Source: Cyrtodaria siliqua
Lineage: Eukaryota; Mollusca; Bivalvia; Adapedonta; Hiatellidae
Direction: 5' to 3'
NCBI GenBank assembly: GCA_037043455.1
Contig: JAWPHD010003086.1
Span: 62,001 to 126,000, forward strand
DNA length: 64,000 bases
The stretch's first letter is position 1. Each line of letters begins with the position of its first letter. This document shows, piece by piece, positions 1 to 11,832 of the stretch. The position numbers and the translations under genes are program-made. The notes under the pieces were generated by a model that was given only the letters and a program-made list of their open reading frames with translations, was not told the DNA's origin and did not search any database.

Positions 1-167
1 TAAGTATTTTTTGTATGATAGTGAAATTCTCAGTCCCCCTATACATGCAGGTTGAGTGAAGCTAACATTGGTTTCCACAGTTAAGCGTTATCCTTTTATT
101 TCAATGAAAAGAAAGATAACTCAGTCTTATTATGTTTTAATGAATGAGGGGCGGTCTTTCTTAGTAA

Positions 168-1745
168 GTGGTGGGCGTGTATGCCTGGTTTAATTGCTGG
201 GACGATGGACGTCTCTCGGGCGTGGCTGCCTTTAAGAATTGCTGGGACGTTAAACGTCTCGGACGAATGCCCTGTTACAACTTGCGCATGATACATGTTG
301 GGAATTGATTTATTTGAAATATAAGATGTACATGTAAACAAAATACTGATAGAAAGTATGCAAAATATTTGTCTAGAATGCAGAGCACTGAAGTTGACTA
401 AATAGGGATATAAGCTCAATGGCGTCACATACTGTGTGAACCTCTTAATACGATGTCAGGCATAATAAACCTATACTTTTGTATATATAGCGTGTGGGTG
501 GTGGGCTGTTTGTCCGAAATCATTGATGGCTTATGCCATGTAACTGAATATGGTTATACCAGACCGTATGACATTTGGTATTACATGCAGGTATCTGCAT
601 ACTCGTATATGAATATAATACCCTGTTTCAGGTGGTAATAAAGGGCGTATGCCCGGTGCAACGAGCCGGTATCGGCTTGTTGGAAACTATGTGCGGGTAT
701 CTGCACATAAGGTGAGGTATAAATGCAAGTAGACTGATGTATGTGATAATAATAATAATAATAATCATAATAATAATAAAAGAAAAAACAAAGCCTTGTC
801 AAACGTGTTGATGACATGTTGGGTGATGTTGTAGTTGACATGTAAGCCATGTGAAGAAATGTGGGTTAAATGTATAGGTAAATAAATGTGAAATTAGCTC
901 CCCTTTATAGCGGTGACAAATAGCCGTATGCCATGTGCCAGCGATTATGTATCGGCTTATCGGTTACTATGTGCGCGTATTTGCACATAAAGTTAGTTAT
1001 GTGTAGATGTATTAAAGTAGTAAATGGTCAAAACTCGGGCGTAGCTGCCTATTAAAACTGCTGGGAAAATAGACCTCTCGGGCGAATGGCCAGGTGCAAC
1101 ATGTTCGTGACGCATGTTTGTCAAATATAAGATGTATAAAGAAATATTTAATTTTAAAATGGGATAAGTAATAATGTATTTATGAGGTATGCTGGGGGAT
1201 GTTGTATTTGAAATGCATAGTGGGTATAAACTTGGAACCATTACTTGTCGAGTGATTTCACGAGGGCACGCATTTAGGCTGTTTGATTCAACAGTTTTTA
1301 ATGTTAATACGAGCTCCCCTGTGTAGGACACAAGAAAATATAGTCGTAAGGCATGTGGTTTTGCGTTTAAAGTATGTGACTATAATATACCCTGCTTGGG
1401 GTGGTAAATATGCCAGTTGCAATGAGCCGGTATCGGCTTGTTGGTTGCTATGTGCGGGTATCTGCACTTAGGGTTAGGTATCAATGCAAGGAAACTGATG
1501 TATGTGATTCATAATTTATATTGAAATGTTAGCTCCCTTATATAGGGACTTACCGGTAAATAGACGTATGCCATGTTGCAACGATTCGATATCGATTTGT
1601 TGGTTAATAATTACGCACAGGGTTATAATTTATGTTAGCTCCCTTATATATGGGTGGAAATAGGCGTATACCATGTTGCAACGAATCGGTTTCAGCTTGT
1701 TGGTTACTATATGCGGATATTTGCGCATATAGTTAGAATTGTATA
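168..1745. repeat. Degenerate interspersed short repeats
   Basis: Two motif families recur here. One, centred on GGTATCGGCTTGTTGG followed by CTATGTGCGGGTATCTGCAC, is seen near 640-750, 900-1000, 1395-1510, 1555-1640 and 1660-1740. The other, with AATTGCTGGGACG and CTCGGGCG segments, is seen near 180-300 and 1020-1115. Copies differ in spacing and are diverged. An (AAT)n stretch lies at about 746-781. No convincing gene is seen; the short ORFs fall inside these repeats. Confidence 0.6.
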
Positions 1746-1849
1746 TTAAGTGCATGTGATAAGTTTTATGGGATTCATGTCCCTGGGCACATGAAATGTA
1801 TAACGTGTTTATGATACTGAAATTTAAATAGGTTTACATGAGAGCTAAA

Positions 1850-2595
1850 GTAAGAAACAGAACTTGTTTAATATGAATTACATGGAGTCAGTGTCGATTA
1901 GACACGGGACGTATTTATGTTTAAATTCTATGAACTAGTGTACCAATATTTTGGTTTTAGACAGAACTTGTTTTATATCAATTACAGGTAGGTAAACATA
2001 GGAGGTAAAGATGTTTAAATTCTATGGATTTATGATGATTGGGTTTTAAACAGAACTTGTTTTATATCAATTACATGCATGGAGTCATTGTCGGATAGAC
2101 ACAGGGCGTATTTAGATTTAAATTCTAAGGTCTAGTGTACCAAATACCTTGGTTTTAAACAGATATTGTTGTATATCAATTACATGGAGTGGGTGTCGGG
2201 TAGACACACGACGTATTTATGTCTAAATTCTATGGAATATTGTACCAATATCTTGGTTTAGAAATGTATCATATGTTATATGTTTAATAATGGAGATTTT
2301 AATTCATATACGTAATATTTTGGTTTTAAACAGAACTTCTTTTATATCAATTACATGGAGTCAGTGTCGGATAGACACAGGACGTATTGAGGTTTAAATT
2401 ATAATGTCTAGTGTACCAATACCTTAGTTTTAAACAGAAATTGTTTTATAATATATATTACATGGAGTCAGTGTCGGGTAGACATAGGACGTATTTATGT
2501 TTAAATTCTTATGAAATAGTGTACCAATATCTTGGTTTAGTAATGTATCATATGTTATACGTTTAATAATGGAGATTTGAATTCATATATTTAAG
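1850..2595. repeat. ~105 bp tandem array
   Basis: The motif CAGAACTTGTTTTATATCAA followed by TTACATGGAGTCAGTGTCGG recurs with starts near 1856, 1963, 2050, 2159, 2331 and 2435. A longer segment containing ATGTATCATATGTTATA occurs at about 2255 and again at about 2535, giving a higher-order period of about 280 bp. AT-rich and non-coding. Confidence 0.75.
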
Positions 2596-2775
2596 TTACT
2601 TAGATACTAGTATTTGGTTGTTACACCTTTGAGCCCGTTCTTTTAGTTCAGTCGGTCTACCAATAAATAATAAATATACATTTATAACGTATGTGTTGTT
2701 GTCGTGTTACTCCTATGAGAAGGGTGAGTGTTAATAGAAATGACATTATTGTCCCTTGAGAGAAGCGAATTAGAT

Positions 2776-2912
2776 GATAATTGATTTCTCTTTATGTGAG
2801 TGATTCTCATAGGGGGAGCACTCTCAGTGAAGTGCACGTGGCGTGTAGAACGCCAGTTTTTGCCATTCAGCATTGGATGACTGACCAGTTAACACGTTCA
2901 AATTTTAGATTC
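2776..2912 (+). repeat. Dispersed segment, copy 1 (partner at 63558)
   Basis: About 135 bp that recur at 63558-63692 in the same orientation with roughly 90% identity by eye. It contains TTGATTTCTCTTTATGTGAG, the short palindrome GGCGTGTAGAACGCC and a GGATGACTGACCAGTTAA segment. It is probably part of a dispersed transposable element. The role is unknown. Confidence 0.6.
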
Positions 2913-2944
2913 TTAGTAACTCCTGTTGCAGTAACTTACATATT

Positions 2945-3229
2945 ATGGATTTGAAGACATTTCAGGATATTGATGTTGTCCGGGCTGTTTTGGTTCCATT
3001 GATTATTGAAACGTTTGTACTTTTGATAGTTAAAGGTCAAGTCCGAGATCTTATCCTGAGTGATACCTTGAATAAAAAATGGTATCGGATACATGTTTCC
3101 CATACGTGGGTTTTTCGCGGACGGCTCGGTATCACATTGATGGTGCTCTGTTTAAAGTACGACGTGATTGGCGGAGCTGGTGCAGAATGGATGACATTTT
3201 ATATCTTAGAAATAATAACATTTGTTTAA
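2945..3229 (+). CDS. Unrecognised 94-codon ORF
   Basis: An ATG-started ORF of 94 codons, MDLKTFQDIDVVRAVLVPL at the N-terminus, with two hydrophobic stretches (about residues 14-28 and 60-75). No family is recognised. It lies inside repeated DNA (between direct repeats and just after a dispersed segment), so it may be a remnant of a mobile element or chance. Confidence 0.12.
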   Translation: MDLKTFQDIDVVRAVLVPLIIETFVLLIVKGQVRDLILSDTLNKKWYRIHVSHTWVFRGRLGITLMVLCLKYDVIGGAGAEWMTFYILEIITFV

Positions 3230-3660
3230 TACAGTTTATGTTTAATTTATCACCATTGAAAGTAATTCCGTGGCAGGAAAGTGTATTATATAAGGGGGAA
3301 TACTGGTTGGTTGTATGCTAAAATAGTAGATATAAAATCGTATCTCCTTTGCTTATTCAGTAGTCGGGAAGTATTGCGTTTGCTTTATAGTTCGCGTAAG
3401 CGATCTGGGATCAGTTTGGCATATGTCATGTGACAATAATAGACTGGCGCAAGTCTGTGAGAGATTGCTATATTTTATAGGTGTAGTTTCTTATGTATCG
3501 TATTATAAGTTGAAGGTGAATTGTTTGTTATTAATTAATGTTAATGAGGTCAGTCAGTCGGTCGTCCAATGGCTTATAACAATAAATAATAAATAAACAT
3601 TTATAAGGTATGTGTTGTTGTCGTGTTACTCCTATGGGAAGGGTGAGTGTTAAGAGAATT

Positions 3661-4089
3661 ATATTATACCAAGGCTGACCAAATAAACAGGTTAATGATC
3701 CCATGGGCTTACACTATAGCTTGCAGGACTACCCTTATTTCCTCATATCTCGTAGACATTATTGACACCCGTTGTCATGAAACATCAAAGTGCCATGAAA
3801 TTAGTAACTTGTTATAGGTCATATTATGATCGCAGACCGTGAGCTCCATTCCGATGACTTAAACTATACGGTCATCTAGTTCCGGTTTCAATTTTTTGTT
3901 TTGCACTTCACTTAAATAACAGGCGTCGCAAATGTTTAGACTTGTAAAATTATGTTTTAGTCGCCGTCCAGGCACTTGGAAGAATTCTTCCAAACTGTGA
4001 CAAGTGGGCCGGTACCTGGCTGATTCGGACCATGGACGATTCGGATCAGGCTTATTCGGACCATGTCGTGACTTATTCGAACCACCAAT
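3661..4089. other. No recognisable feature
   Basis: Unique-looking AT-rich sequence between the direct repeat and the 54 bp minisatellite. No coding signal, RNA gene or repeat with a partner in this window was recognised. Confidence 0.4.
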
Positions 4090-4375
4090 AGTCCATGGTC
4101 CGAGTCAGCCATGATCCGAATCAGCCAACAATCTGGTCCGAATAGTCCATGGTCCGAGTCAGCCATGATCCGAATCATCCAACAATCTGGTCCGAATAGT
4201 ATATGGTCCGAGTCAGCCTTGATCCGATTCAGCCAACAATCTGGTCCGAATAGTCCATGGTCCGAGTCAGTCATGATCCGAATCAGTCAACAATCTGGTC
4301 CGAATAGTCCATGGTCCGAGTCAGCCATGGTCCGAATCAGCCACCAATCTGGTCCGAATCAGCCGACAATAAGTG
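4090..4375. repeat. 54 bp minisatellite open on both strands
   Basis: Five units start exactly 54 bp apart at 4092, 4146, 4200, 4254 and 4308. Each unit splits into two 16 bp sub-units (ATGGTCCGAGTCAGCC and ATGATCCGAATCAGCC) and a 22 bp piece starting AACAATCTGGTCCG. Because 54 is divisible by 3, both strands carry in-frame 18-residue repeats (plus: ISQQSGPNSPWSESA-like; minus: DSDHGLFGPDCWL-like). Coding use is unproven. Confidence 0.85.
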
Positions 4376-4721
4376 GGTCAGTTGAATCCATTCGACTACG
4401 AAAACTCGGCTTTATCGACCAAAACAATGGCGGTCAAAGTTTTGAAGAAAAACAAATCTTTGAAAATCTCTTTCAATAATTATGACAGAAAAACAGTTGT
4501 AGCTTAAGTTATGTTATTTATTGACAAAATGAAATAAATGTTAACACCATTCATATTTAATATTGGCAGATGACTACGGGTTTGAAGCAACCATTTTGTG
4601 TACTTTTTACATCTGGTCCATTTGTTTCGGAAAGTACAGTAAACATTCTAAAATGTCAAATTTATTAATTTGAATAAAATGCTAACCGAGGTTAGTACAT
4701 AATGAAGAGAATGACATATTT

Positions 4722-5395
4722 TATGCCGTGGTGCGTCGTCCGTCCGTCCGTCCGTCTGTCCGTCCGTAAACTTTTTTTTTTGTGGCGACTACTCCTCTGA
4801 AACTACTTAATGGATTTTCATGAAACTTGACAGAATGTTGCTCTTGGTGTCTAGTTGATCCGAGAAAAATTTAGGACGGTCGAAAATTCAAGCTGGCTGC
4901 CACCACTAAAAATCGATTTTAAAATGTTTGTGGCGACTACTTCTCAAAAACCATATGTGATATTGAATTGGAATCTTTAACAAAATGACTGGTGCTACAT
5001 GTACTTGGTCTTAACCAAGAATCATTTTGATTCGATGTCAAACATGGCCGCCAGCGGCCATCTTTGTTTACATAGAGTTATATAGGAACAACTTGTGGCG
5101 ACTACTCCTCTGAAACTACTTGACGGATTTTCATGAAACTTCACAGAAATGTTGCTCTTGATGTCTAGTTGATTCTAACAAAATATCAGGTCGGCCGGAA
5201 ATTCAAGATGGCCACCACAGCTACAAATAAATTAAAAAAACAAACAAATTTGTAGCGACTACTATCTGAAACCTTAAGTGATATTGATATGGGACTTTTT
5301 TCTAAAATGATCAGCATGACATGTTTTTGGTCCTTGTCTAAATTGATTCAACGTTAAACATGGCTGCCCGCAACCATCTTTGTTTATGTAGTAGA
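4722..5395 (+). mobile_element. Pearl-like element, family A (5' part)
   Basis: It starts with a GTCC/GTCT tetranucleotide microsatellite (about 4734-4766), then core half-units of about 150-160 bp beginning GTGGCGACTAC at about 4782, 4931 and 5095 (and TGTAGCGACTAC at about 5251). The units also carry CATGAAACTTCACAG and AAGATGGCCGCCAC-like motifs. This layout matches the bivalve 'pearl' / Helentron-associated (HINE) type of non-autonomous element. No protein is encoded. The hairpin terminus is not reached here; see 8336-8582. Confidence 0.65.
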
Positions 5396-5934
5396 ATTGG
5401 GCTATTCCATTTATAGTATATTAGCTTACCATAAAGGGAGGTAATATCCACCATTCGTTCACATGTGTATATTAGCCTACCATAAAGGGAGGTATTATTC
5501 AACATTCGCTCACTTGCCTTTGACATGCTACATGTTATTATTTATAATTTCATGCATTGTTTCTGTATTTATTTAAAAGGAATATGTCATTTACAGATTT
5601 ACTTCCTACGATATGTGTTTGAAGTGTAATACTTAGCACCATTTCTTTATATTAAGTATCCAGTATATTAACTGTAATTTATTCCCGGGGGCTCATATGG
5701 TAGAGGGACTATAATCCTTAGAAATCATCATTCATATTAAATTGCCAAAGAATATTGTAGTATATGGCCATTATGAAGAAAAAAAGGACGCTGTGGGTGT
5801 GTCTTCTAGACCTGATAGGAATGCAGTCTCCTATCTCTCAGATTCAGGAAAAAACCTGGTTAGAGGTTTCTGATTACCAAATTAGTATAATTATAATTAA
5901 CACTCAGATTATCGGAAGCAAATCTCGTTCTCCT
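5396..5934. repeat. 51 bp direct duplication and flank
   Basis: A segment containing GTATATTAGCTTACCATAAA is duplicated in tandem (about 5416-5465 and 5467-5516). The remainder (5530-5934) has no recognised feature. A 71-codon ORF at 5764 runs into the adjacent repeat and is not regarded as a gene. Confidence 0.45.
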
Positions 5935-6774
5935 TATTATTTCATGAAAACTATAAGTGATATTGATATAGGACTTTAACTAAAATGATCAGCATGACAT
6001 GATGTTGGTCCTTGTCGAAAATCATTTTCATTTGACTCTAAACATGTGTAGTTATATAGTAAAAAAACTTGTATCGACTACTTCTCAGAAACTACTTGAA
6101 AGATTTTCATGAAACTTAACAGAAATGTTGCTCTTGATGTCTGGTCGATCCTGTCATACATTCAGGTTGGTTGGAAATACAAGAAGGCCGCCACGTCTAT
6201 AATAGATTTTTAAAATACAATAGTTTGTGACGTTTACTTTTGAAAAACCATAAGTGGTATTGATTTGGAACTTCATTAAAATTACTGGCATGACATGTAG
6301 TTGGTCCTAACCAAAATTCGTTTCAGTTCCATTTCAAACATGGCTGCCAGCGGCCATCTTTGATAGTTATATAGGAAAAATCTGCGGCGACTACTCCTCT
6401 GAAACTACTTGATGTATTTTCACGATCTAGTTGGTCTTAAGTGAATATTCAGATTGGCCGGAAATTTAAGATAGCTGCCACAGCTAAAAATTGATTTTAA
6501 CAATACAAGTTTGTGATGATTACTTTTCAAAAACCATAAGTGGTATTGATTTGGAACCTTACTAATATGATTTGCGTTTATTGTAACATGTAGTTGGTTC
6601 TTAACAAAAGTCATTTCAATATCAAACGTGGCCACCAGAGGCCATCTTTGTTTACATAGCATAATACTGGAACAATTTGTGGTGATTACTCCTCTGAAAC
6701 AACTTGGTGGATTTTCATGAAACTTTACAGGAATGTTGCTCTTGATGTTTAGCTGGTCCTAAGTAAAAACAAAG
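5935..6774 (+). mobile_element. Pearl-like element, family A (core units)
   Basis: Further family A core units, with GACTACTCCTCTGAAACTAC near 6388 and 6688 and the alternating CAAAAACCATAAGTGGTATT half-unit. The sequence breaks off at about 6774 inside a unit and resumes at about 8336, so the intervening ~1.56 kb looks like an insertion. Confidence 0.6.
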
Positions 6775-8335
6775 ATTTGCTGGTGTCACAAAATAATCTT
6801 GAGTAGAGCTCATTGGTCGTACATAGCTCTTGTAAGCACTTGGCGACATCTTTCAGTCACATGCTAATCCATTGTTCACTTGAAACAAATTCACCGGTTG
6901 CATGATATTTTCATGTACCACGGAAAAGCGTGCACATTTTATAGCGTCGGTAAAGGGCTAACGGCAGGGCCGTTCAATAAGTTTATATGTGCGGTAATGC
7001 ATGTATAAGTATAAGTATTTTATAATCTATCTCTCTAAAGGGCAAATCTGTGTAAGGGTCCTTTCGTGTAGAATTTTAATACTGCGCATTTAGCCACGTG
7101 TATCACGGAATGAACGTGGGAAATAATGTTGTGGGCGAAACTTTGGTTATAAAATGCATTGTTCTCCAGTCATGGTCGGGATTGATTGAAAGTTGCTTTG
7201 TTTGGGCAGAAGTTGGAAACGGCGAAATTCACAGGCAATATGTCGTCAGTATTTATTTTATGAAATTGTATCGTACATTTGTATTCAGTGGGCGTCGCCA
7301 TCTTGTTTGGCGATGTTACTACATCCGGTTAGCTTTTGTGTTTCTCAAACAATAACTTAATAAACTAGCATATGATTCAGAAGTTAACTTTATTAGATAT
7401 AATTATTATAGTCGATCATTAACTGAACGATATTAATTTGATAACGTTGTATTGTATGTGCATTATTCAACATTGATAGGACATGCATGTATATATGCAT
7501 ATGTGTATAACTCATTAATTATAATACAAGATTAAATTGATAACGTTGTATATTAGGTGCATTGGTTAACGGTGGTTAACGATGAGGTGCTATACTTGTA
7601 TATATCCCGATGAGTATACATATTGTAGAATATGTATAAATTGCTACACATCATAATTAGAGCGGCTCACATATATTTACTGTATAACGATTTGTTTGTG
7701 TACTGATAATTGTATTAGATTGTTGTATTAATGAACCGACATCTAAAAGTATGTATTATTACAGCCTAAGCCTCCCGGAGTGGAGCTAAGCCTTTAAGGG
7801 TGTGTAGGCCCTCTAGGTGATTAAACGGGAATCAACGCATAACGTAACGAGCGGTGGAGACGGTCCCCGTCCCTGTACAACATGGTCAGGTTATTATAAT
7901 AGCAACAAACCCCGGAACACGTGGTGGGCCCGTCATCAGTCCTCAGTGGAGGAACTAAACCCACAATCTCGGTGGAGGTTATTTATCGCGTCATCATATA
8001 TATCGCGTCATCTTAATCATCACGTCATCAACCCTTATAGAAGGTCACCCATCATTGGAATCGCGCATCATTCTTTGTAACGTTTGTGATCACCAACATT
8101 GTTGTAACTGCCTCAACACTTTAGTGTCATATATAGTCAGTCGACACATTCAGTATTTGTGATAATACTACGAACGTCTTAAACGTTCATGAGAACAGTC
8201 TTTGTCATATTTCATCTGTGTATTCGCTTATTTTCATGATAATTGTATATATATCTAACATATTTTAAAAGTTGCATTAAACTTATGTAAATGCAGTCAT
8301 CGTCATTGATTCTTTCCTGAGTTAGTCCCAACCAC
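6775..8335 (+). mobile_element. LTR-like insertion in a pearl-like element
   Basis: About 1.56 kb that interrupts family A sequence. The inserted segment starts TGGTGTCACA and ends CCCAACCA. Its right part (about 7766-8335) has a diverged reverse-orientation copy at 26335-27000, sharing AAGCCTCC, GTGGA, CTAAGCC and the terminal GAGTTAGTCCCAACCA. Size, TG...CA-like ends and absence of coding fit a long solo LTR, but no clear target duplication is seen. An 85-codon ORF at 7098 is unrecognised. Confidence 0.4.
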
Positions 8336-8582
8336 TATAAAGCTATAAAAATATTTTAAAAATACAACTATGTGGCTATACTTTTCAAAAACCATAAGTG
8401 GTATTGATGTGGAACCTTTACTAAAATGACTGGCATGACATGTAGTTGGTCCAAAGCAAAATTCTTTTGATTTGATGTCAAACATGGCCACAAGCAGCCA
8501 TCTTTGTTTACATAGAGTGCTGGTCCTATTTCCATCTATCAAAATCTATCAGTAGAGCTTCAAGGTCATTGACCTCTTGTTA
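8336..8582 (+). mobile_element. Pearl-like element, family A (3' end)
   Basis: Continuation of the interrupted element. One core half-unit is followed by the conserved end AGTAGAGCTT, the small hairpin AGGTCATTGACCT and CTTGTT at about 8548-8580. The same ending is found at 50598-50632. Confidence 0.6.
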
Positions 8583-8659
8583 GATTTAGATATAACACTT
8601 CGCGGTTTTTTTCAAATATGTGTATGTTTTTTTTGTGTGTGTTTTTTAGAATATGTGAA

Positions 8660-8762
8660 GCGTCTCTGTGGCCGAATGGTTAAAGACGTTGCGTTGAAAA
8701 CCTTCGCTTCTCACCGATGCGGGTTTGAATCCCACTGGGAGCTCGTACTATATGGTTGACAT
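8660..8762 (+). repeat. tRNA-derived SINE head (truncated)
   Basis: It contains an A-box-like TGGCCGAATGGTTAA and a B-box-like GGGTTTGAATCCCACT separated as in a tRNA with a long variable arm (Ser/Leu type). It matches the heads at 18069 and 22796. The body that follows those two copies is absent here. A functional tRNA is unlikely because the acceptor stem does not close. Confidence 0.65.
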
Positions 8763-9345
8763 CGCTCATGACTAAAATGCGTACATCGTTGAAAAATTCA
8801 CTTGACCATATCTCATCGATTTTGGATTTTTTGGATCAAAGATGGCTGACCGATAGTCTTTAAACAAGCAACGTCATAGATGTCATAACGCAAAGAAGAC
8901 ACCAGGTAGATGAGTTTAACAAATAAAACATGGTATTGCACGCCATACTTTGCATTTCAATATGGAACTTAACTTTTGTTTATTTCCATGAGATTTTAAA
9001 ATAGTTTTTTAAGATTAAGCAGGAACGTTTAATACACGTAATACAGGGAATATTTTCTATATTATGTTCATGCATCCCATGCTACTGTTAAAATCCCATT
9101 TTATACTTATTTATTCGAGTCTCATCCATATTGACTAAGACAAATCAGTTGCATCATATGAACTAAAACCCGTTATCAATTACACAGATGGCAGCTTAAT
9201 TCATGTAAAACTAGAACAAATTGATTATATGAGTTGTATAGCATATAACAATTTAGTTAATAGGATTCAAGCAATTCAAAGGTCAGTAGAAACGTGTTCA
9301 TATAGGTGTATGAGTTCAGTGTATAAATGGAGCGCGCCTTCTGGA
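8763..9345. other. No recognisable feature
   Basis: AT-rich sequence between the SINE head and the transposase pseudogene. No exon, RNA or repeat partner was recognised. It could hold the 3' non-coding part of the minus-strand transposon. Confidence 0.35.
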
Positions 9346-10424
9346 TCAACTGGGAAATTGCGGCTTCAATAAGTGAGCTAGCTCTATGAATTCCTGACAA
9401 CACATTTTTTTCGGATGTGCGTGCAACTCTATAAACACATCTACCTCCCTTATATCAACTGCTGTCCCAAAATCATGACCTTCAGACAATTCAGGAACGA
9501 AATACATGACATCCGGTTTACCACATGGCAGTTCCAGTGCATGTTTTTGTTGTCTTATATCGTGCATGTTCCAATGTTGAGCAAATCTATCCAGCTCTGT
9601 TTGAATAACATTCATAAAACAACATTTTAAACACTCCACATGTATCGTGTTTGTGGAATCATATGCGCCTGAATCCCTTAAGTCTTTAAATGTATTTATC
9701 CACCAGTGAATACCCTGTCGTGTCGTCTTAGAATTCCCCCACCACGCTTCAATACGTTGATTAGCCGTACTCCTACCATACATAAAACTCTTCATACCTG
9801 CCATTGAATCATTGGCATTATTTCTAAAAAAAACGGCTGCAAAACACTTGTAATGGAATTTTCTGTTCCAAAATCTGATCGTAAGATTCTAGGTGCAACC
9901 TTTGCTTGTTTTAAAGTGTCTAGATAATATGTTGCAATTACACCGGGATTGTTGTTGCTAGATGCTACTTCCAACCACATTATCCATCTATGCATGCATG
10001 TATGCAAAAGCCAAATGGTTTAAGTTTATCGTACCCATCCATATGCCAAACATAGTTGGGATCTTTTACTAAATACTGTCTTCGTTTCAGTCGATGCGCT
10101 TTACGTAGTTCAGTTCCATCTGGGTCTACCTCTTTCATGATTTTCAAAACGTCATTCCTTTTTACTTTGAGACCATGGTCTTTAACAAGCCGACGCCACA
10201 TAGCACGATAACTTAGACATTGTCGCTAAATTGAGTTTCTTTCAACACTGCACTGTCACATCTGTTGACGATGTATAATGTAGAGGACGGCGACGTACGT
10301 TTTGCTGCTTTAGTATGCGCTTGAAATGTCTGACGCCATGACGAGCAAACAACAAAAGCACTAAATACTTAAATCCCTCCCTGAAATATAGCTTTATCAA
10401 GTCTAGCCTCGAGTATTCTTGTTG
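9346..10424 (-). pseudogene. Integrase-core DDE transposase, frameshifted
   Basis: Read on the minus strand in shifting frames. An N-terminal helix-turn-helix-like part (LIKLYFREGFKYL...RHFKRILKQQ) is followed by a linker ending DPNYVWHMDGYDKLKPFGF (first catalytic Asp), RILRSDFGTENS (second Asp) and GRSTANQRIEAWW (Glu), then a C-terminal part ending HLLKPQFPS and a stop. The D,D,E triad is visible. Damage includes a TAG stop near 10226, a frameshift near 10245, a frameshift with small deletion after HACIDG near 9985, and a shift at an 8-A run (9826-9833). The family resembles the integrase-core proteins abundant in fish and molluscs; the superfamily (possibly IS3EU-like) is not certain. Confidence 0.8.
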
Positions 10425-10607
10425 CCCCGTTGCAGGCAAATAAGTAGGCACTACGCTTGCAACTAATGGTAAATAAAAAATAAATACTGCCGAAAACACA
10501 ATGATGGATACACTCATCCTCTTACTGAAAATGAAAAAAAAACACTCATGAGGCCACACTTAAACACATCTTTGTTTGCCCAAACCCAACCATAGATTTT
10601 TCAGATG

Positions 10608-10655
10608 GGTTGGTAGGTAGGTAGGTAGGTAGGTAGGTAGGTGAGTGGGTTGGAA
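10608..10655. repeat. (GTAG)n microsatellite
   Basis: About ten GTAG repeats, degenerating to GTGAGTGGG at the right edge. A short related tract occurs near 53335. Confidence 0.9.
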
Positions 10656-10686
10656 AATTCTTCTTTTTTTTCCTTTCATGTTGTGA

Positions 10687-11400
10687 ATGAGTACGATGTT
10701 ACACATTTTGATTGTTTCCCTTAACATAGAACGAAAAAAGATCCTAATAGTAAACCACTCAGATGGTATAATACTATATATTCGTAGCAGTTTCGTAACT
10801 GATGATACTCTCTTTTTCCAAAGCGAAGACGATATAGTATGGATCAAAATTAAAGGTGATACTTCAAATTTACAATTGATTTATTTGTAGGTTTGTGCTA
10901 GTTTTACCAGAGAGCATTGGACGACAAGCATTAGTTGAACATGGATTAAGTTTATAGATTATTAGATTACATAACGAATCAAAAGGTCCACGTCATATTC
11001 TTTTAAATGGGGATTTCAACAGTAGAACATCCGACAATGCAGATTATGTAACACACGATACTGATGCAAACACAGATGCTCTGCCCGATTATTATGTATA
11101 GCTGATAGTTTTTCTCCGAGATTTTCGCAGGATATTGGTAATTTAAATAGCAACGGTAATGTTATTAGACTTTTGCAAGCCTAGTGGGTTACGAATTTCA
11201 AATGGAAGAGTGGGTAGTGATATGAGGATAGGAAAATATGCTTTTGTCGGAAGAAGGGGTAGAAGCCTCGTAGAATATGTAGCCTCAGAATTTGTTTTTG
11301 ATAATATTTCATATTGTGTCTGTTTTTTCTATATCAAAGGGTTATTCCAGTTTGACGATATTGGGAAGTTAGAAGGTAATGTTAAGAATATGTATACATG
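10687..11400 (+). pseudogene. LINE endonuclease-domain fragment
   Basis: A decayed part of a non-LTR retrotransposon ORF2. The first piece ends with DTLFFQSEDDIVWIKIKGD. A second frame gives ILLNGDFNSRTSDNADY, the GDFN-R motif of the apurinic endonuclease fold. A third part reads LLDFCKPSGLRISNGRVG then KYAFVGRRGRSLVEYV. Several stops and frame changes separate the pieces, for example after YLIY-L* at 10888 and near 11098. Order and spacing fit an endonuclease of a CR1/L2- or Jockey-type LINE; no reverse transcriptase follows directly. Confidence 0.75.
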
Positions 11401-11832
11401 AAATTGGTTATTTTTTTTGAGCCGATTTTTTTAGGACGGTCAGACGGCCTGATATAGGATGTTTATATCGAACCATTTCAATTATTGTATTACACATACA
11501 TACGTGTATAGTTTTAACGTTGTAATTACATGATCTCCTATATACGTAGTTTTTATTTACAAAATATTCAATAATGGTTGGTGTGTAATGTTTGTGAACC
11601 TAATTATTTTTGAGTTTTATAAGCTAAAAGTTACAGATAGTGTCCCTTTAACTGTATTCAAGTTTACCTAGTAATACGTCTGTGATAAATGTGATAAAAA
11701 ATATAAATAGAGTTTATTTTGTTTATTCATGTTGTTAAAGAAAACATTGTTTCCATATTAAAAATAAATTACTTGTCTTGACACATTTTCTTACTTTTTT
11801 CTCTATGATTCAATATAATAAAACAACTAGCT
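11401..11832. other. No recognisable feature
   Basis: AT-rich sequence downstream of the LINE endonuclease fragment. No coding similarity or repeat partner was recognised. Confidence 0.35.

Larger units (their letters stand above)
2646..3660. repeat. Direct-repeat pair about 905 bp apart
   Basis: A roughly 90 bp segment containing ACCAATAAATAATAAAT, TATGTGTTGTTGTCGTGTTA and AGGGTGAGTGTTAA occurs at 2650-2735 and again at 3565-3655 in the same orientation with few differences. The pair may bound an inserted element or mark a segmental duplication. The sequence between holds one modest ORF and a segment also found at the far end of the window. Confidence 0.6.

Noticed and set aside
8660..8762. 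Functional tRNA-Ser/Leu gene
   Set aside because: A and B boxes are present but the acceptor stem does not close, and two other copies carry a SINE body; best read as a SINE head.
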